Source of the DNA: Raffaelea ambrosiae | Taxonomy: Eukaryota > Ascomycota > Sordariomycetes > Ophiostomatales > Ophiostomataceae | NCBI GenBank assembly: GCA_002778195.1 | Contig: PCDI01000007.1 | Span: forward strand, 1,532,999 to 1,596,998 | Direction: 5' to 3' | Length of the DNA: 64,000 bases | Shown: one piece after another, positions 33,905 through 44,911 of the stretch | Numbering within the stretch: the first letter of the stretch is position 1 | Layout: each line of letters begins with the position of its first letter | Translations under genes and position numbers: made by a program | Notes under the pieces: generated by a model | The model's input: only the letters and a program-made list of their open reading frames with translations | The model's database searches: none | What the model was told of the DNA's origin: nothing

Positions 33905-36127
33905 ACACAAGCACCAGGACGCTGGGGATATCTCCCCATACGTAACCATGCCTCGCATGCACCCCTGAAGATCAAGTTTCCACTTTCGAAGAAGCCCAGA
34001 GCTCTCACCGCTCCATCCGCTGAGCAACAGCGTATTGTCAAAGGCGTCGATAAGGGGAATGTCTTGGTGAATGCAAGTCCCGGATCGGGCAAGACAGCCA
34101 CAGCGGAAGCTATCGTCGCTGCCTACCCCAACAAGAGAGTCGCGATTATCACTTTCTCGAAGTTCCTTCAGAGAGAAACGGCGAAACGTCTCATGTCTTA
34201 CAAAAATTGTCAAGTCTTTACTTTTCACAAGATGGGTGGTAGCCTTCGTGGAAGCGTGGTGCAAAACAATTCTGGTTTGTGGGCGATGAGGCGAAAGGCT
34301 CTCGCCGACAATCAACTACCTGATTGGAAGTATGAACCATTTGACATCATCGTGCTGGATGAATACCAGGACTGCAACGAGCTCCTCCTCTGGCTGACAT
34401 GTTGTTTTCACACGGCCATCAGGCAGGCGGCAGGTGGTCGAGCGGCGAGGCTGGTCGTGCTTGGGGACGAAATGCAAGAGCTTTTTCACTTCCTCGGCAG
34501 TGATTCTCGGTTTCTCACCATGGCTCGCGAGATTCTCGGTCCCCTGACACCATCCTATTCGTGGACACAGGAAGTCTTGAGTCAAAGTTTTCGGTTGTCC
34601 AAGCAGCTTACCAGTTTTATCAACAATACGTTTTTTGGTGGGAAGAAGCTCTTGACGAGTTGCAAAGAAGGCCCTAAACCGATTGTGCTTCGATGCGATC
34701 CATTTCATACCCCCAAACTGGCTAATCAGCTGTTACCCCTGATTTTCAAGTACGGGCCGGAAAACACCGCGATCCTTGCGCCGTCCACTCGCAACAATGG
34801 ACCGCTGAAATATTTGGTCAATAGGCTGTCGAAAAACTATCGTATCAAGGAAGCCGTCCTGCACGATGATGAAGCACCGCTGTCCGGTAAAGCTACAAGG
34901 GGCAAATTGCTGGTATCCAGTTTCCATCGGTTTAAAGGCAGCGAACGAAACCTCGTCATTCTCTTCGGCGTGGACGCATCCTATTTCAAATACTACGATC
35001 GTGATTCACCAGGCAACCGCTGCCCAAACCCTGTTTTCGTGGCCTTGACACGTGCTAAAGAGCAGCTCGTCTTAGTCCACAATGACGGACAACAACACAT
35101 GCCCTTCGTATCCGAAGACGCTATGCATGAGACGGCAGACGTCATCAACCTGTCGTGTAAAGAGGCGAAGACCCGGCAACCCGACACGTCAACATGCACC
35201 GATAAGGTGTTTAACGTGGCAGCTTCAGACATGGGCAGGCATTTGCAGGATGATGATCTAAGTCAGATTGTGGCCCGATTTGTGTCTCTTCGAAAGCTCT
35301 CCCCACCGCTGCCAAAGGCAAAACACATCGACGTACCGACGATCGTTAAAGTGGGTGGTGGCTCAGACTTTCACGAGGCTGTCAGCGATCTCAACGGACT
35401 TATTGTGCTTGCCGCATTTGAACATGCCGTATGCGGTACTCTGAAAAGCCTTCCGTTGCCTAAGGGCGATGATCCTGAAGACAGGATACCAGCGAAAAAT
35501 ACGAGACGTTACGTGGCGTGGCTCTCTCAACGCGCATGCAAGTATGAAGCACAAGCTTCGGGTTATATACCGCGGAAGGTTCAGATGGAGAACCATACAT
35601 TTGACTGGATCAAGCCGGACATACTGTCCTCGGCTACTCAGAGACTGCAAGAGGAAATAGCACACTCGGGCCTCAAGTTGCAGTTTGAAGTGAATCTTGA
35701 CAAGGAAATTGAATTCGACAATCAAGTGTCCCATCTACGTGGGCGAGCAGACATTGTCAGGTCTTTCCCTATGCCGAACACGCCCGGCGGGAAGGAACGT
35801 ATCGAATCTGTGTGGGAAATCAAGTTCGTATCGCAGCTCACACACACCCACGTCGTGCAGGTCTGTGCGTATGCCTATATGCTCTTCTCTCAGTCCAGAG
35901 AAGTGCCACGCATCATTCTCTACAACGCGAAAGACGGAGAGAAGTGGGAGATCACACCACTGAACGGCCCCGAAGACTTACTGCTCCTGATTGAGAATGT
36001 TCTTCGACTGAAATACACCAAGAAAAGAGAGCAAGAAGATAAGGAGTTTATTGAGATGTGCGCAAGGGCAAGGAACGAGGTTATGCAGGCAGGTGTACAG
36101 GGAAGCAACGAGAGAGCGACTGTATAA
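33905..36127 (+). CDS. UvrD-like superfamily 1 helicase with C-terminal PD-(D/E)XK-like nuclease
   Basis: The open frame runs from 33905; the conserved region begins with a Q motif (TAPSAEQQRIV, near 34009). All SF1 helicase motifs are visible in order: Walker A NASPGSGKTATA, Ia ITFSKFLQRETAKRL, II IVLDEYQDCNELL, III VVLGDEMQELFHFLG, IV SQSFRLSKQL, V VSSFHRFKGSERNLVIL, VI PVFVALTRAKEQLVLV. About 550-640 residues on, HLRGRADIV, then SVWEIKFVSQ and HVVQVCAYAYML fit a RecB-like PD-(D/E)XK nuclease (Asp, Glu-x-Lys, downstream Gln and Tyr). The C-terminus is charged. There is no in-frame ATG before 34193, which lies after Walker A, so the true start must come from an unidentified upstream exon or is lost. 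Codon third positions are much more A/T-rich than in neighbouring genes and there are no internal introns, suggesting a different origin. The role is unknown; DNA repair or a mobile-element enzyme are possible. Confidence 0.8.
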   Translation, partial: TQAPGRWGYLPIRNHASHAPLKIKFPLSKKPRALTAPSAEQQRIVKGVDKGNVLVNASPGSGKTATAEAIVAAYPNKRVAIITFSKFLQRETAKRLMSYKNCQVFTFHKMGGSLRGSVVQNNSGLWAMRRKALADNQLPDWKYEPFDIIVLDEYQDCNELLLWLTCCFHTAIRQAAGGRAARLVVLGDEMQELFHFLGSDSRFLTMAREILGPLTPSYSWTQEVLSQSFRLSKQLTSFINNTFFGGKKLLTSCKEGPKPIVLRCDPFHTPKLANQLLPLIFKYGPENTAILAPSTRNNGPLKYLVNRLSKNYRIKEAVLHDDEAPLSGKATRGKLLVSSFHRFKGSERNLVILFGVDASYFKYYDRDSPGNRCPNPVFVALTRAKEQLVLVHNDGQQHMPFVSEDAMHETADVINLSCKEAKTRQPDTSTCTDKVFNVAASDMGRHLQDDDLSQIVARFVSLRKLSPPLPKAKHIDVPTIVKVGGGSDFHEAVSDLNGLIVLAAFEHAVCGTLKSLPLPKGDDPEDRIPAKNTRRYVAWLSQRACKYEAQASGYIPRKVQMENHTFDWIKPDILSSATQRLQEEIAHSGLKLQFEVNLDKEIEFDNQVSHLRGRADIVRSFPMPNTPGGKERIESVWEIKFVSQLTHTHVVQVCAYAYMLFSQSREVPRIILYNAKDGEKWEITPLNGPEDLLLLIENVLRLKYTKKREQEDKEFIEMCARARNEVMQAGVQGSNERATV

Positions 36128-36623
36128 TCCACATTACACCATTCGAGCGGGATCAGATTTTCAAAAAGGGGGGGGGGGCACAACAAGGAAAGGTGCTGAG
36201 CTGCGTCGGGAGGGAGAAGCCGATGGGCGGAGGGTTAATGGGGGGTGCCACCAGAAATTCGAGAAGGGGAATACCTGTTTTCGAAGCTCTCGTGGGGTTT
36301 CTCCTTCGTGTTGTTACGAATCGGTAATGAGAATCATGAAATGATATATGGAGAAGAAATGTGAACCTCTTACATAGTAGATGTGAGCTCCAGTTATTAC
36401 TGTTGTAGTGAGCTTTAATGCGGGGAACATCCATGAGCCCCTGAATGTGGCACTAACTGGACCCCTCACCGCCTTTGGGCAGAAGCACGGCAACGCTGAC
36501 CAACAGGAGACAGTTGAATGTTTATTTACTTTGGCCAGAAAACTTCATCTGTGATAGCCCTTCCCATCCAGCCGCCGTCGAAGAAACCGATTGCAACGCC
36601 ATACAAGACACAAAAATATCATC
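36128..36623. other. Short intergenic region
   Basis: 3' flank of the helicase gene with a G11 run (36168-36178) and one TACATAGTA element (36371-36379), then the promoter of the dynein light chain gene. No gene seen. Confidence 0.6.
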
Positions 36624-36885
36624 ATGGCCGAAGCTCAGTCAAACAGCGTATGTTTCTTTTCACCTGCCGCTTCCAAGGGGGGTTTGAGACCAGGCAGGAC
36701 AGGGTACTGACGTGGCATGATTTGCCTACCCCCTTTACAGCCGATCAAGACCACGCGTCTCAAGCAGATCGTCGAAGATGTGAGAACTCGCCGCCCCAGA
36801 CTACGATGGTGATACTAGGAGGACGCTACGAAGATACGAATTTGGCGGAGAGAGGTGGTGAGAAAGAGGAAAAGAAGAGGAGAAG

Positions 36886-36923
<38 letters not shown>

Positions 36924-37497
36924 TAAGACAGGACACATACACTGAGGATGGGAGACGACATGCTGACAGAGGACACAGGCTTGCCAAAGTGCAATCGGCA
37001 GCGCCGAGTTCTACGAACACAGCAAGACCGAGACATGGAACACGGCCATCATTGTACGTTTGGAGATTGGCACTGGAAGACAACACCCCTGGTGATCTGG
37101 AGTGCAGGAGAAGACTGCCCTCCCCCCCCGACTGACAAGACTGACAACACCCTCCCAGAACAACGTTCTCAAGGCCGTGGTGGCTGAATCGTCGACCGGC
37201 ACGAACGGCGCTCCGACCTACAAGTTTGCCGTCAACAGCACGATCGTGCAGCACCTCGTGCCGACATCGCAGCTGAACAAGTCGCAAGGAAGCAGCGCAG
37301 CAGACGAGAAGACCACGGCCACTGGCACGGACGGCAAGCCGCACGTGGGCCGCCGCGGCATGCACAGCGCGCAGGCAGCGTACTGGAACGAGAAGACGGA
37401 CGGCATGTGGACGTACAAGTACGACGGCGAGGGCAAGGGCATGGATATCATCGTGATGGTGCTGTGGGTGGCCTACGACACCGGCAGCCGGTCGTAA
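36624..37497 (+). CDS. Tctex-1-family dynein light chain
   Basis: Four exons, 36624-36647, 36741-36779, 36979-37053 and 37159-37497, all in phase 0, 158 residues. The joined N-terminus reads PIKTTRLKQIVED, ACQSAIGSAEFYEHSKTETW, NTAIINNVLKAVV: the helical start of Tctex-1. The rest gives the beta core YKFAVNSTIVQHLVP, SAQAAYWNEKTDGMWTYKYD and MDIIVMVLWVAYD. Tctex-type light chains dimerise on the dynein intermediate chain and help link cargo to cytoplasmic dynein. A Thr/Gly/Lys loop (about residues 90-115) is longer than in animals, as is usual in filamentous fungi. Exon 1 encodes only eight residues, and the second intron carries a GA microsatellite. Confidence 0.92.
36889..36918. repeat. (AG)n microsatellite in dynein light chain intron 2
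   Basis: About fifteen AG units, within the intron spanning 36780-36978. Confidence 0.95.
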
Positions 37498-40162
37498 GGG
37501 GTAAGCCACCTTTCATGGGACGTGCCTATTGGGACGTCGTCTAGATGTCATGTGTGGGAGAAAAGAGAAGAGCAGAAGAAGCGGAAATCCTATTTCTTTC
37601 GTCTTATCTTTCTTCTACCTTTGTTCTTATCTTTCTGTTTTTGTACGGAGTACTCGAGCTGCATTCTGCTTCATCCTTCCTAGGAAGTAATTTTCGGGAA
37701 ACCTTGTTTGTTTTGGCTTTTTTTTTTGAAATACGAAAAACGCATACGATGGGACCAGCCGTCTGCTGTTTGGACCTGTGACTGAAGGGAGCGGTTCGTT
37801 GAGCTCGCATGGCAGGAAACACGTTGGTGTTCTGAACCCAACAACCGTAACCTCGAATCCTATGAGAACACCTGGCTTATTACTACGCAAAACCAAGTTT
37901 GTTTGCGTGGACACGCAAGGAATTTGTGATAAAGACAAAGGGTGCGGACGAACGCACAATAGGTCGCACAAGGGCCGTTCCTTAGCTCTGCCGAGCAGAG
38001 GTGACCCTGGGACAGTCTTACTAAGCAGACTAGAAATAACAAAGACACCGACAGTGCCACGAGAAAGTACATAATAGCACGAACAATTGGACGGCCAAGC
38101 TATTAAAAAATACCAACCAGGTTTTTTGAGTTGTCCAAACAGGAAGTTGATGCCGGCAATCTGTGTCGAATCGAGTGAAATCAAGTTTTGCTCTTTCCCC
38201 CCGTTTGTTCTGCCTTGTTGCATCCCGGATCCTTATCAATCCATCGGGTGTGTCTGACATCATAGGCTCCGCGATGATGCATGTGGCGAAAAACCGGCGC
38301 GAAAAAAACATCCACTGCATAGTAAGAAAACCAAGGAACATAGTAAGGACCGCCCAGCCCGTTCGACCGTTGGCATCATTGGCACAGTTTTAACCTCGCC
38401 TTATTAACGTCTTGCTCTGCCAGGCTGCTAATACATAGTAACAACCGTTTGGACAAATGATATGCACTCATCGGCTGACTGGCCGATTGGGACAAAGAAC
38501 GAGAAACAACCGGTAAGAAGCTGGGCATCAATCATCAATCAGCCATCGGAGATCAGGAAACCAAGGCTATCTGAACTTTCTGCCCCTTTGCCGCGCGGGA
38601 CGCGGCATGGGATAACTACAGCTTGGGGACGTGGGATGACCTGCATAGCAGATGCACACCCTGTAGCACCACCGTGATTAGATGTGCTGGCCGCATCTCT
38701 GCTGTGGCCAAATCAGGCAACCGAGATCAAAAAGGCCAAGGCTGCAGAATGTTCAGGAATGCCGGGCACGCCCAGACCGGCATTTCTCTGACCGATGGAA
38801 ACCCGATTAGGAAGGGACACCCAGACCGAGAACAGCAGTAGTGCAGCAGCAGCACACCAATACAAGCACTCTCGTGGACAAGCCCACCCGAACACCCCAA
38901 ATACAACAGGGCGTGACCCAACCAGCCTAGAGTGCGTGGTGTATCTGACGTACACCGTAACTATTACTACTACATAGTATGTATGTACTCGTAGTTGTTC
39001 TTGTTGTTCTTAGGCTCTGCCTGGGCAAGGTGCCGGAATTACGCCCATTGCCAGGCGGTGCTAGCGGTGTTAGGCCAACGCCGAGGGCTGCCACTGGGCA
39101 GACAAAGAGCAGGCGCGACGGGGGGCAAAGAGAAAGGGACAGTCCGAGTGTCGGCCTATCTAGAGGGAAGGCGCAACCTAGGCAGAAAAAGTCTGTTTCT
39201 AGTCGGGTCACGCGTCCATATTTCTATGACCACCGTCTCCTGTTTTTGAGCCTCTTTATTTTTGAGCTTCTCTAACGAGACTCGTCTTCTCGACACAAAT
39301 TCCCTACAAGTTCCATTCGCGTGGCATTGCTCGACCTGGTCACAAGACCGTCTGCCCAGAAAACAAAAAACCACCACTCCTCCCATACGCGCCCTGCCGT
39401 CTTATCTGCGAACCGGGACCCCTCCAACGGCCAGCCACTGCCAATCGCGACAGGCGGCTCCTCACTAATCATACGACCACAGGTCCCTTTTCTGGCTGTT
39501 CTGGCTTTGCTGGCTGGCTGGTCGTCCTCCTGGCCTCCGCTCCGTCCTCTGTCGACTGCATCCCACTGCCGTTCCATTTTGCGCAGGTCTAGGCGACTTG
39601 TTCGACGGGGGTTGTCGCGCTCCGGCCGCATTCCCCGAACTGCCTGCATTGGACGACTGCCTGCATTGGACGACACCCACCTGCATTCGCGCATCGTCAC
39701 TGGGACGCTCCCTCTTGCCGTCGACCCATCCCTATCAGTTGGAGCCAATCCCAGCCGCGGACTGTGCCTCCTTGCCTCATGAGCCCGCTATTGAGGACGC
39801 TCCCAAGACATCCTACGTTTGACTACCAGGCCCCCAACGCTACCTGAACGGCCTGCCCGACCAAGTCGTCATACCATTCCTGCAGACCACTGCAGAAAAA
39901 GTCACCTGGCCAGCCTTTTTGGCTTCATATATAATTGCCAATTGCCATCAGCACGGACAATACTACCCCACACTGTTTGCTGTTTCAATCGACCGTCATC
40001 GATCAATCAGCTCTACTGCAACCCACAACCAGCAAGCAAACAAGTCCATCCACGCAATCCGTGCAAGGCACAGCAAACACCAACTCGCAAACAAGACAGA
40101 ACACCTCCGACACTACCTGACAACCCATTGTCATCACTGCCCAACTCCGCCTACCAACCACA
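37498..40162. other. Intergenic region and F-box gene leader
   Basis: No gene recognised in 37.5-39.2 kb; it contains TACATAGTA copies at 38432-38440 and 38971-38979. From about 39250 to the start at 40163 the strand becomes C/A-rich and polypyrimidine-rich, typical of a promoter and long 5' leader. A TACGGAGTA palindrome lies near 37644. Confidence 0.5.
39641..39674. repeat. 17-bp tandem duplication
   Basis: Two perfect copies of TGCCTGCATTGGACGAC in the upstream region of the F-box gene. Confidence 0.95.
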
Positions 40163-41278
40163 ATGCTTGAGGGCTTTTATGTTTCTCAAAGTGGCCCGGC
40201 CTCTTTGACCCGCCCTGCAGACGTCAAGATGTACAGCCGCGAGGAGCATGGCAACAGAGGAGAAAAAATCATGCGCGGAGGCCTGCCTTACCGGGTGCCG
40301 CGACGTGCCCAGTCCACCCACGACTATGTGTACCCGACCCCGCCTCCGGGATACGCATGGGGCGACTCGCGCACCGTCCGCATGTACCAGAGCTCCGTCT
40401 CTGGCCCCAGCTCCGGCTCCAGCCACGGCTCCAGCTCCAACACTGGCAGTTCCGGCAGCGTACCGCAGACGCCTTCGTCGTCTTCTTCCTCGTCCTCCTC
40501 GACGACGCCTGCCGAGACCGTGTCTCAGCGTCCACCAACCATTGACGAGGAATCCGCGTCTTCCCACACCTCACACAACCCACACGCGGCGCCGCCAAGG
40601 ACAGCACCGAGAATGCCCGCAACGCCAACAACGCCAGTGGCAAAGGCAGCAGCCGCAGCCGTGGCCGCGGCCCCGGCTGGTGTAACCATCCCTCCACGGC
40701 CGAAGCTACCCCCTCCGCGGCGATCCTACTCGGTGCAGGACTACGAGCCGGTGCCGCCGACGCAGCTGCCGTCGGTCAACCTGACGCTCGAGGACCTGCC
40801 GGCCGAGCTGCACTATGCCATCTTCGACTTCCTGGACCCGATTGACAGCACGTGCCTGGGGCTGACGAACAAGCACTTCTACGACATCCACCGACGCATG
40901 CACGGCGCGGTGTCGCTGTCCGCACGGCGGGCCGGGCCGAACGACATGGAGTGGGTGTGGCATCTGGCGGGCCGGATGATGCGCGGCGAGTCGGATGCAG
41001 CGGCGCTGGCGGCGACAACGAATGCGCTGGCCATGCTGCGGGTACGCGGCCAAGCGCTGTGCCGCAAGTGTGGTGTGTCGCGATGCGAGCTGCACAAGCA
41101 CATCCAGGGCTGGATGGGGCCGGAGTACGAGTACTGCACGGTACGCGAGAAGTTTGGGCCGCCGGCGCCGGAGGGAGCGAAGGAGTTCTGCTACCTCAGC
41201 AACCCCAAAGATCCGCACCGATGCGGCCGGCACCGCGTCCACAAGTCTCGACCGTCGACCCCGGAGCACAAGCACTGA
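40163..41278 (+). CDS. F-box domain protein with C-terminal cysteine cluster
   Basis: A single frame of 371 residues from ATG at 40163 (ACAATGC). The first 200 residues are disordered: a SSSSSSSSS run near 110, then Pro/Ala-rich sequence. Near residues 210-245, LTLEDLPAELHYAIFDFLDP, then IDSTCLGLTNKHFYDIHRR, is a clear F-box, which would bind Skp1 in an SCF ubiquitin ligase. After it come WVWHLAGRMMRG and a conserved Cys/His stretch (ALCRKCGVSRCELHKHIQGW, YEYC, EFCYL, HRCGRH) that may bind zinc and recognise substrate. Related small F-box proteins with this Cys tail are common in sordariomycetes and mostly uncharacterised. The target is unknown. Confidence 0.8.
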   Translation: MLEGFYVSQSGPASLTRPADVKMYSREEHGNRGEKIMRGGLPYRVPRRAQSTHDYVYPTPPPGYAWGDSRTVRMYQSSVSGPSSGSSHGSSSNTGSSGSVPQTPSSSSSSSSSTTPAETVSQRPPTIDEESASSHTSHNPHAAPPRTAPRMPATPTTPVAKAAAAAVAAAPAGVTIPPRPKLPPPRRSYSVQDYEPVPPTQLPSVNLTLEDLPAELHYAIFDFLDPIDSTCLGLTNKHFYDIHRRMHGAVSLSARRAGPNDMEWVWHLAGRMMRGESDAAALAATTNALAMLRVRGQALCRKCGVSRCELHKHIQGWMGPEYEYCTVREKFGPPAPEGAKEFCYLSNPKDPHRCGRHRVHKSRPSTPEHKH

Positions 41279-43133
41279 AGGGACGTCGAGAGGGATGCGC
41301 TTGCTGAGAACTGCCGAGAACCCCTTCGATGCCACGTTGTCGCTCTCATTTTGGCACTTTTTGATCGGATCATCTGTTTTAACATGCCACATACCATACC
41401 ACGCATATCATTACATACCATTATCACGGAGGAACGCACGCACGGAAGCATGCGCTGGGGAAGGCAAGGCGTTACATTATGCTTATTCGGGGGGGAAATT
41501 ACGGTGGTCTTGTTTTTTTTTGAATTTCGATGTACAGACTAAAGATGGACCAATATGTGGGAACGGGGGGAACAGGAGATGTTATACCAGATATACCGCG
41601 CCATAACAACGTATACCAGACTATGCCAGACAAGACGCCATACGGCGGCCGCGTCCTGGGGACGCGCCGACTAATAAAAATGTAAGATAATAAATAGTTC
41701 AGGCTCTTCAGCAAGAAAAAGAAATGCTTGACCAACACCAGCCTCACAAGGCCACAGCACGCACGACAAGGCTATGCGGGCCGACGTGGTAGACATTGCT
41801 GTAGAGAGGAACACGCGTCCCCGTTTTAGTGCCAGCACCCGGCTCTTGCTTGTCAGCTCAGAATGGCGGCCTCCGCAGGTGCTAGCGCACACCACACACA
41901 GGACCCGGCGCACTTGGTGGGCTAGTCTGGCACATGTCTGGTCCCACGCTGGAAGAGTGGTGGTGGGCGGTGGTTCAGCAGGGTGAAACAGGCTGAGTTC
42001 GCAGCTGAGTAGGCCGATGTAGAGAAACCCAGATGGCAGGAGCGACCTGGGTCCCAGCAGGACATTGGGAGAGGCAGGAGGGATCTACACCGTACGCCAA
42101 CAAAGACAAGGAACAATGGCAGGCGCGACCTGAAAACACAGCATGCCGAGAAAAGGCAGGCTCCATGACGCCATCTGAAAGCCACGCGAAAGCCACGCCG
42201 CGAGAAGAATCTCCCCAGATACAAAAATCAAGGAAAAAAAAGAGGGGAACAAGGAAAGCGAGAATGAGGACAGCGACCGCCACAGCCAGACAAGCAGACA
42301 GACAAACGAATAGACAAACAGTAGCTGAAAGCAGGCAGACCGACAGGCAGACGAGCAACCCAAGCCAAAGGGGCCAAGAGCAGCATGTAGTCGTCTCTCC
42401 TTGGCTGCATTGCATATTCACCTGTCCCCCCCCTATTTTCCATATAAATCTAATTTTTTTTTAATTCTCTCAATTGTTGGGAATTTCGACCCACGGCCTG
42501 CATACCACAACACTAACCAACTCCTACGAGCACTACGACTACCAGTATGAACTAGTTGGTTACTACCATTACAGCTATTTCTCGCAGCTCCATTTTCCTC
42601 TTCTTCCCGCCAGGGTTCTTTCATTTCTTCGTCCCGCCTTTCGCCTCTTCTCTCCCTTCTCTTCTTCGACTTGCCCTCTGGCCAGCTGCCACCCAACGTC
42701 ATTTCCCTGTCCGTCCTGTTCTCCCTCTCTGCTTTCCGTACTATTACTGCCACCCCCCCTTAATACTGCCTCCTCGTTTTCATTTGACTGCTCTCTCCCC
42801 CGTTTCTCGCCTGTCCTACCGGCCAACCGATCCTTCGCCCGCCAGCCGCCGTCATCCCTCCCGGTATCGTTATCGCCCTCGGCACTCGATTGACCGCTCC
42901 CACGTTGCATTGAATTGCATTTGACAGACGCACACACACACACACAAACACACAGCACACTATTTTTCGGCACTCGGACTCTCTTTTGCACGGTCTGTCC
43001 TATACTATACCTGGGGACATCTGCCGACGTCTCCCCTCCGCTCTCGACACCAATTGCCCTCGACCGTACACTTCGTTTGTATTTCCTTTCTTCCTCCCAA
43101 CCTCCTCCTCCTCCAACCACAGCCACAGCAGCC
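41279..43133. other. Intergenic region and cytidylyltransferase leader
   Basis: Left part: 3' flank of the F-box gene, and sequence rich in CAGACAGACA-type repeats near 42290-42360. Right part (42570-43133): a strongly pyrimidine-rich leader with a (CA)n run at about 42930-42957. No gene recognised. Confidence 0.55.
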
Positions 43134-44911
43134 ATGGCGCCGTCAAAAGCCTCGGTCGGCCAGTCTCCGGCTGGCAGCAAGCGGAAGCGTGCTAGCGCCG
43201 CAACGCCGGCCTCGGACGGCCACGACGAACGTGAACAGCAAGAACACGAACCCGAACAAGTCTCGACCCCTTCCTCCTCCTCCCGCCGCAGCACCCGTCG
43301 CCGTGCCGCCGCAGCCAGCACTCCCCAGAACGACGAAGAGACCCAGGCAGCGGCGCGGCCCAGCAAGCGGCAGCGGCCGAATCGTCCTGTCGAGGGCGCT
43401 CTGCCGGCGGAAGTGGACGGCGCCGGCGACGACGACATGGCCGACGAGGATGACGAGGATGGCGACGACGACGACGACGACGACGACCGCACGAGCGCCG
43501 AGCTCACGCCGCCGCCGATTGGCAAGCTCATCGACCCGGTCGGCGGCTACAAGACGAACCCGCCCCCTACCGACCGCGCTGTGCGTGTGTACGCCGACGG
43601 CGTCTTTGACCTGTTCCATCTCGGGTGAGTGTGTTTTTTTTCGGGGGTTTTTTTGGCGTCCATTTCGACCAGCAAAGACTTTGGGGCCAGTTCGAGCCAC
43701 CTCGAGCCAGGTCGAGCCATTGTCCGTGGTCTTCTCTCACCGGTTCAATTTTTTTTGTGTTGTTTGTCTTTTCTATTTGCTAACCCCTCCCCGTCCCTCA
43801 CTCACAGTCACATGCGCCAACTCGAACAGGCCAAGAAGGCCTTCCCCGATGTCCACCTGATTGTCGGCGTGACGGGCGACGAGGAGACGCACAAGCGCAA
43901 GGGCCTGACTGTGCTGTCGGGCAAGGAGCGGGCCGAGACGGTGCGTCACTGCAAGTGGGTTGACGAGGTCATTGAGAACTGCCCGTGGATCGTGACGCCG
44001 GGGTTCCTGGAGGACCACCAGATCGACTACGTGGCGCACGACGACATTCCGTACGGCGCGGACGAGGGCGACGACATTTACGCGCCCATCAAGGCGGCCG
44101 GCAAGTTCCTGGTGACGCAGCGCACCGAGGGCGTCAGCACGACGGGCATCATCACCAAGATTGTGCGCGACTACGAAAAGTACATTGCGCGCCAGCTCAA
44201 GCGCGGCACTTCGCGCCAGGAGCTCAACGTCAGCTGGCTCAAGAAGAACGAGCTCGAGCTCAAGCGCCACGTCCAGGATCTGCGCGACAACATCCGCGCC
44301 AACTGGAGCACCACGGGCCAGGAGCTCGGCCGCGAGCTGCGCCAGTTCTGGCCCGCCAGCCGGCCCCAGAGCCCGCGGCCGTCCCTGCAGATCACGTCGC
44401 CCTCCATGTCCTCGCTGCAGGCCGAGTTTGTCCCCGGCAGCGGCCCCACGAGCCCGACCCCGAACCCGGCAGCAGCCAGCAGCCGTGCCACTCTTTCGGC
44501 GAGCAATGCTGGTAACAACAACGGCACGCCTACGGGACCCAAGTCCCCTGTGGGCAACGACTTTGTCGCCGGCTACGCCCTGGGCCTGATTGGCGGAGTC
44601 CGTTCTTGGGTACGTCACCATTGGTTTTTCCTATTCTTCCTATTCTTTTTCTACGGGCTCTTTTGAGCACTGTTCTACTTGTGATGATCAAGTTCCCTTC
44701 GCTAACAGATGTGTAGATGACCAAGAGCCGTCGGCGCAGCCAGGACGGACGGTCGCGGCACGTAAGCGACGACGACGAGTCGGAAGAGAACGATGCCGGC
44801 GAGGGCAGCAGCCGAGGTCCCAGTGGCAACGAGAACGGCAACGGCCTGCGCAAGAGCACGAGCCGGGTATCGTCGTCGTCGGACCTGCGGCGGGCCGTTC
44901 GTGCGGCGTAG
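43134..44911 (+). CDS. PCT1: Choline-phosphate cytidylyltransferase
   Basis: Three exons, 43134-43624, 43808-44609 and 44717-44911, 495 residues. It makes CDP-choline from CTP and phosphocholine, the rate-limiting step of the Kennedy pathway to phosphatidylcholine. The first 150 residues are disordered with a basic KRKR patch (nuclear signal) and a long Asp run. The catalytic domain begins with VRVYADGVFDLFHLGHMRQL, whose HLGH motif is completed across the first splice. KERAETVRHCKWVDEV and RTEGVSTTGIITKIV are the other signature motifs. A helical lipid-binding region follows (LKKNELELKRHVQDLRDNI), then a Ser-Pro-rich tail likely to be phosphorylated. The last exon encodes a Ser/Arg-rich end (MTKSRRRSQDGRSRH). 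The acceptor at 44716 is chosen because the nearer CAG gives an early stop. Confidence 0.95.

Noticed and set aside
36128..36630. A transposon or large mobile element carrying the helicase
   Set aside because: No terminal inverted repeats, target-site duplication, reverse transcriptase or recombinase was seen flanking the helicase within the window.
40706..41392. Minus-strand frame of 228 codons opposite the F-box gene
   Set aside because: Arg/His-rich translation with no recognisable motif, overlapping a clear F-box on the other strand.
43143..44621. Antisense frames opposite the cytidylyltransferase gene
   Set aside because: They mirror the GC-rich exons of PCT1, whose HLGH and RTEGVSTT motifs settle the coding strand.
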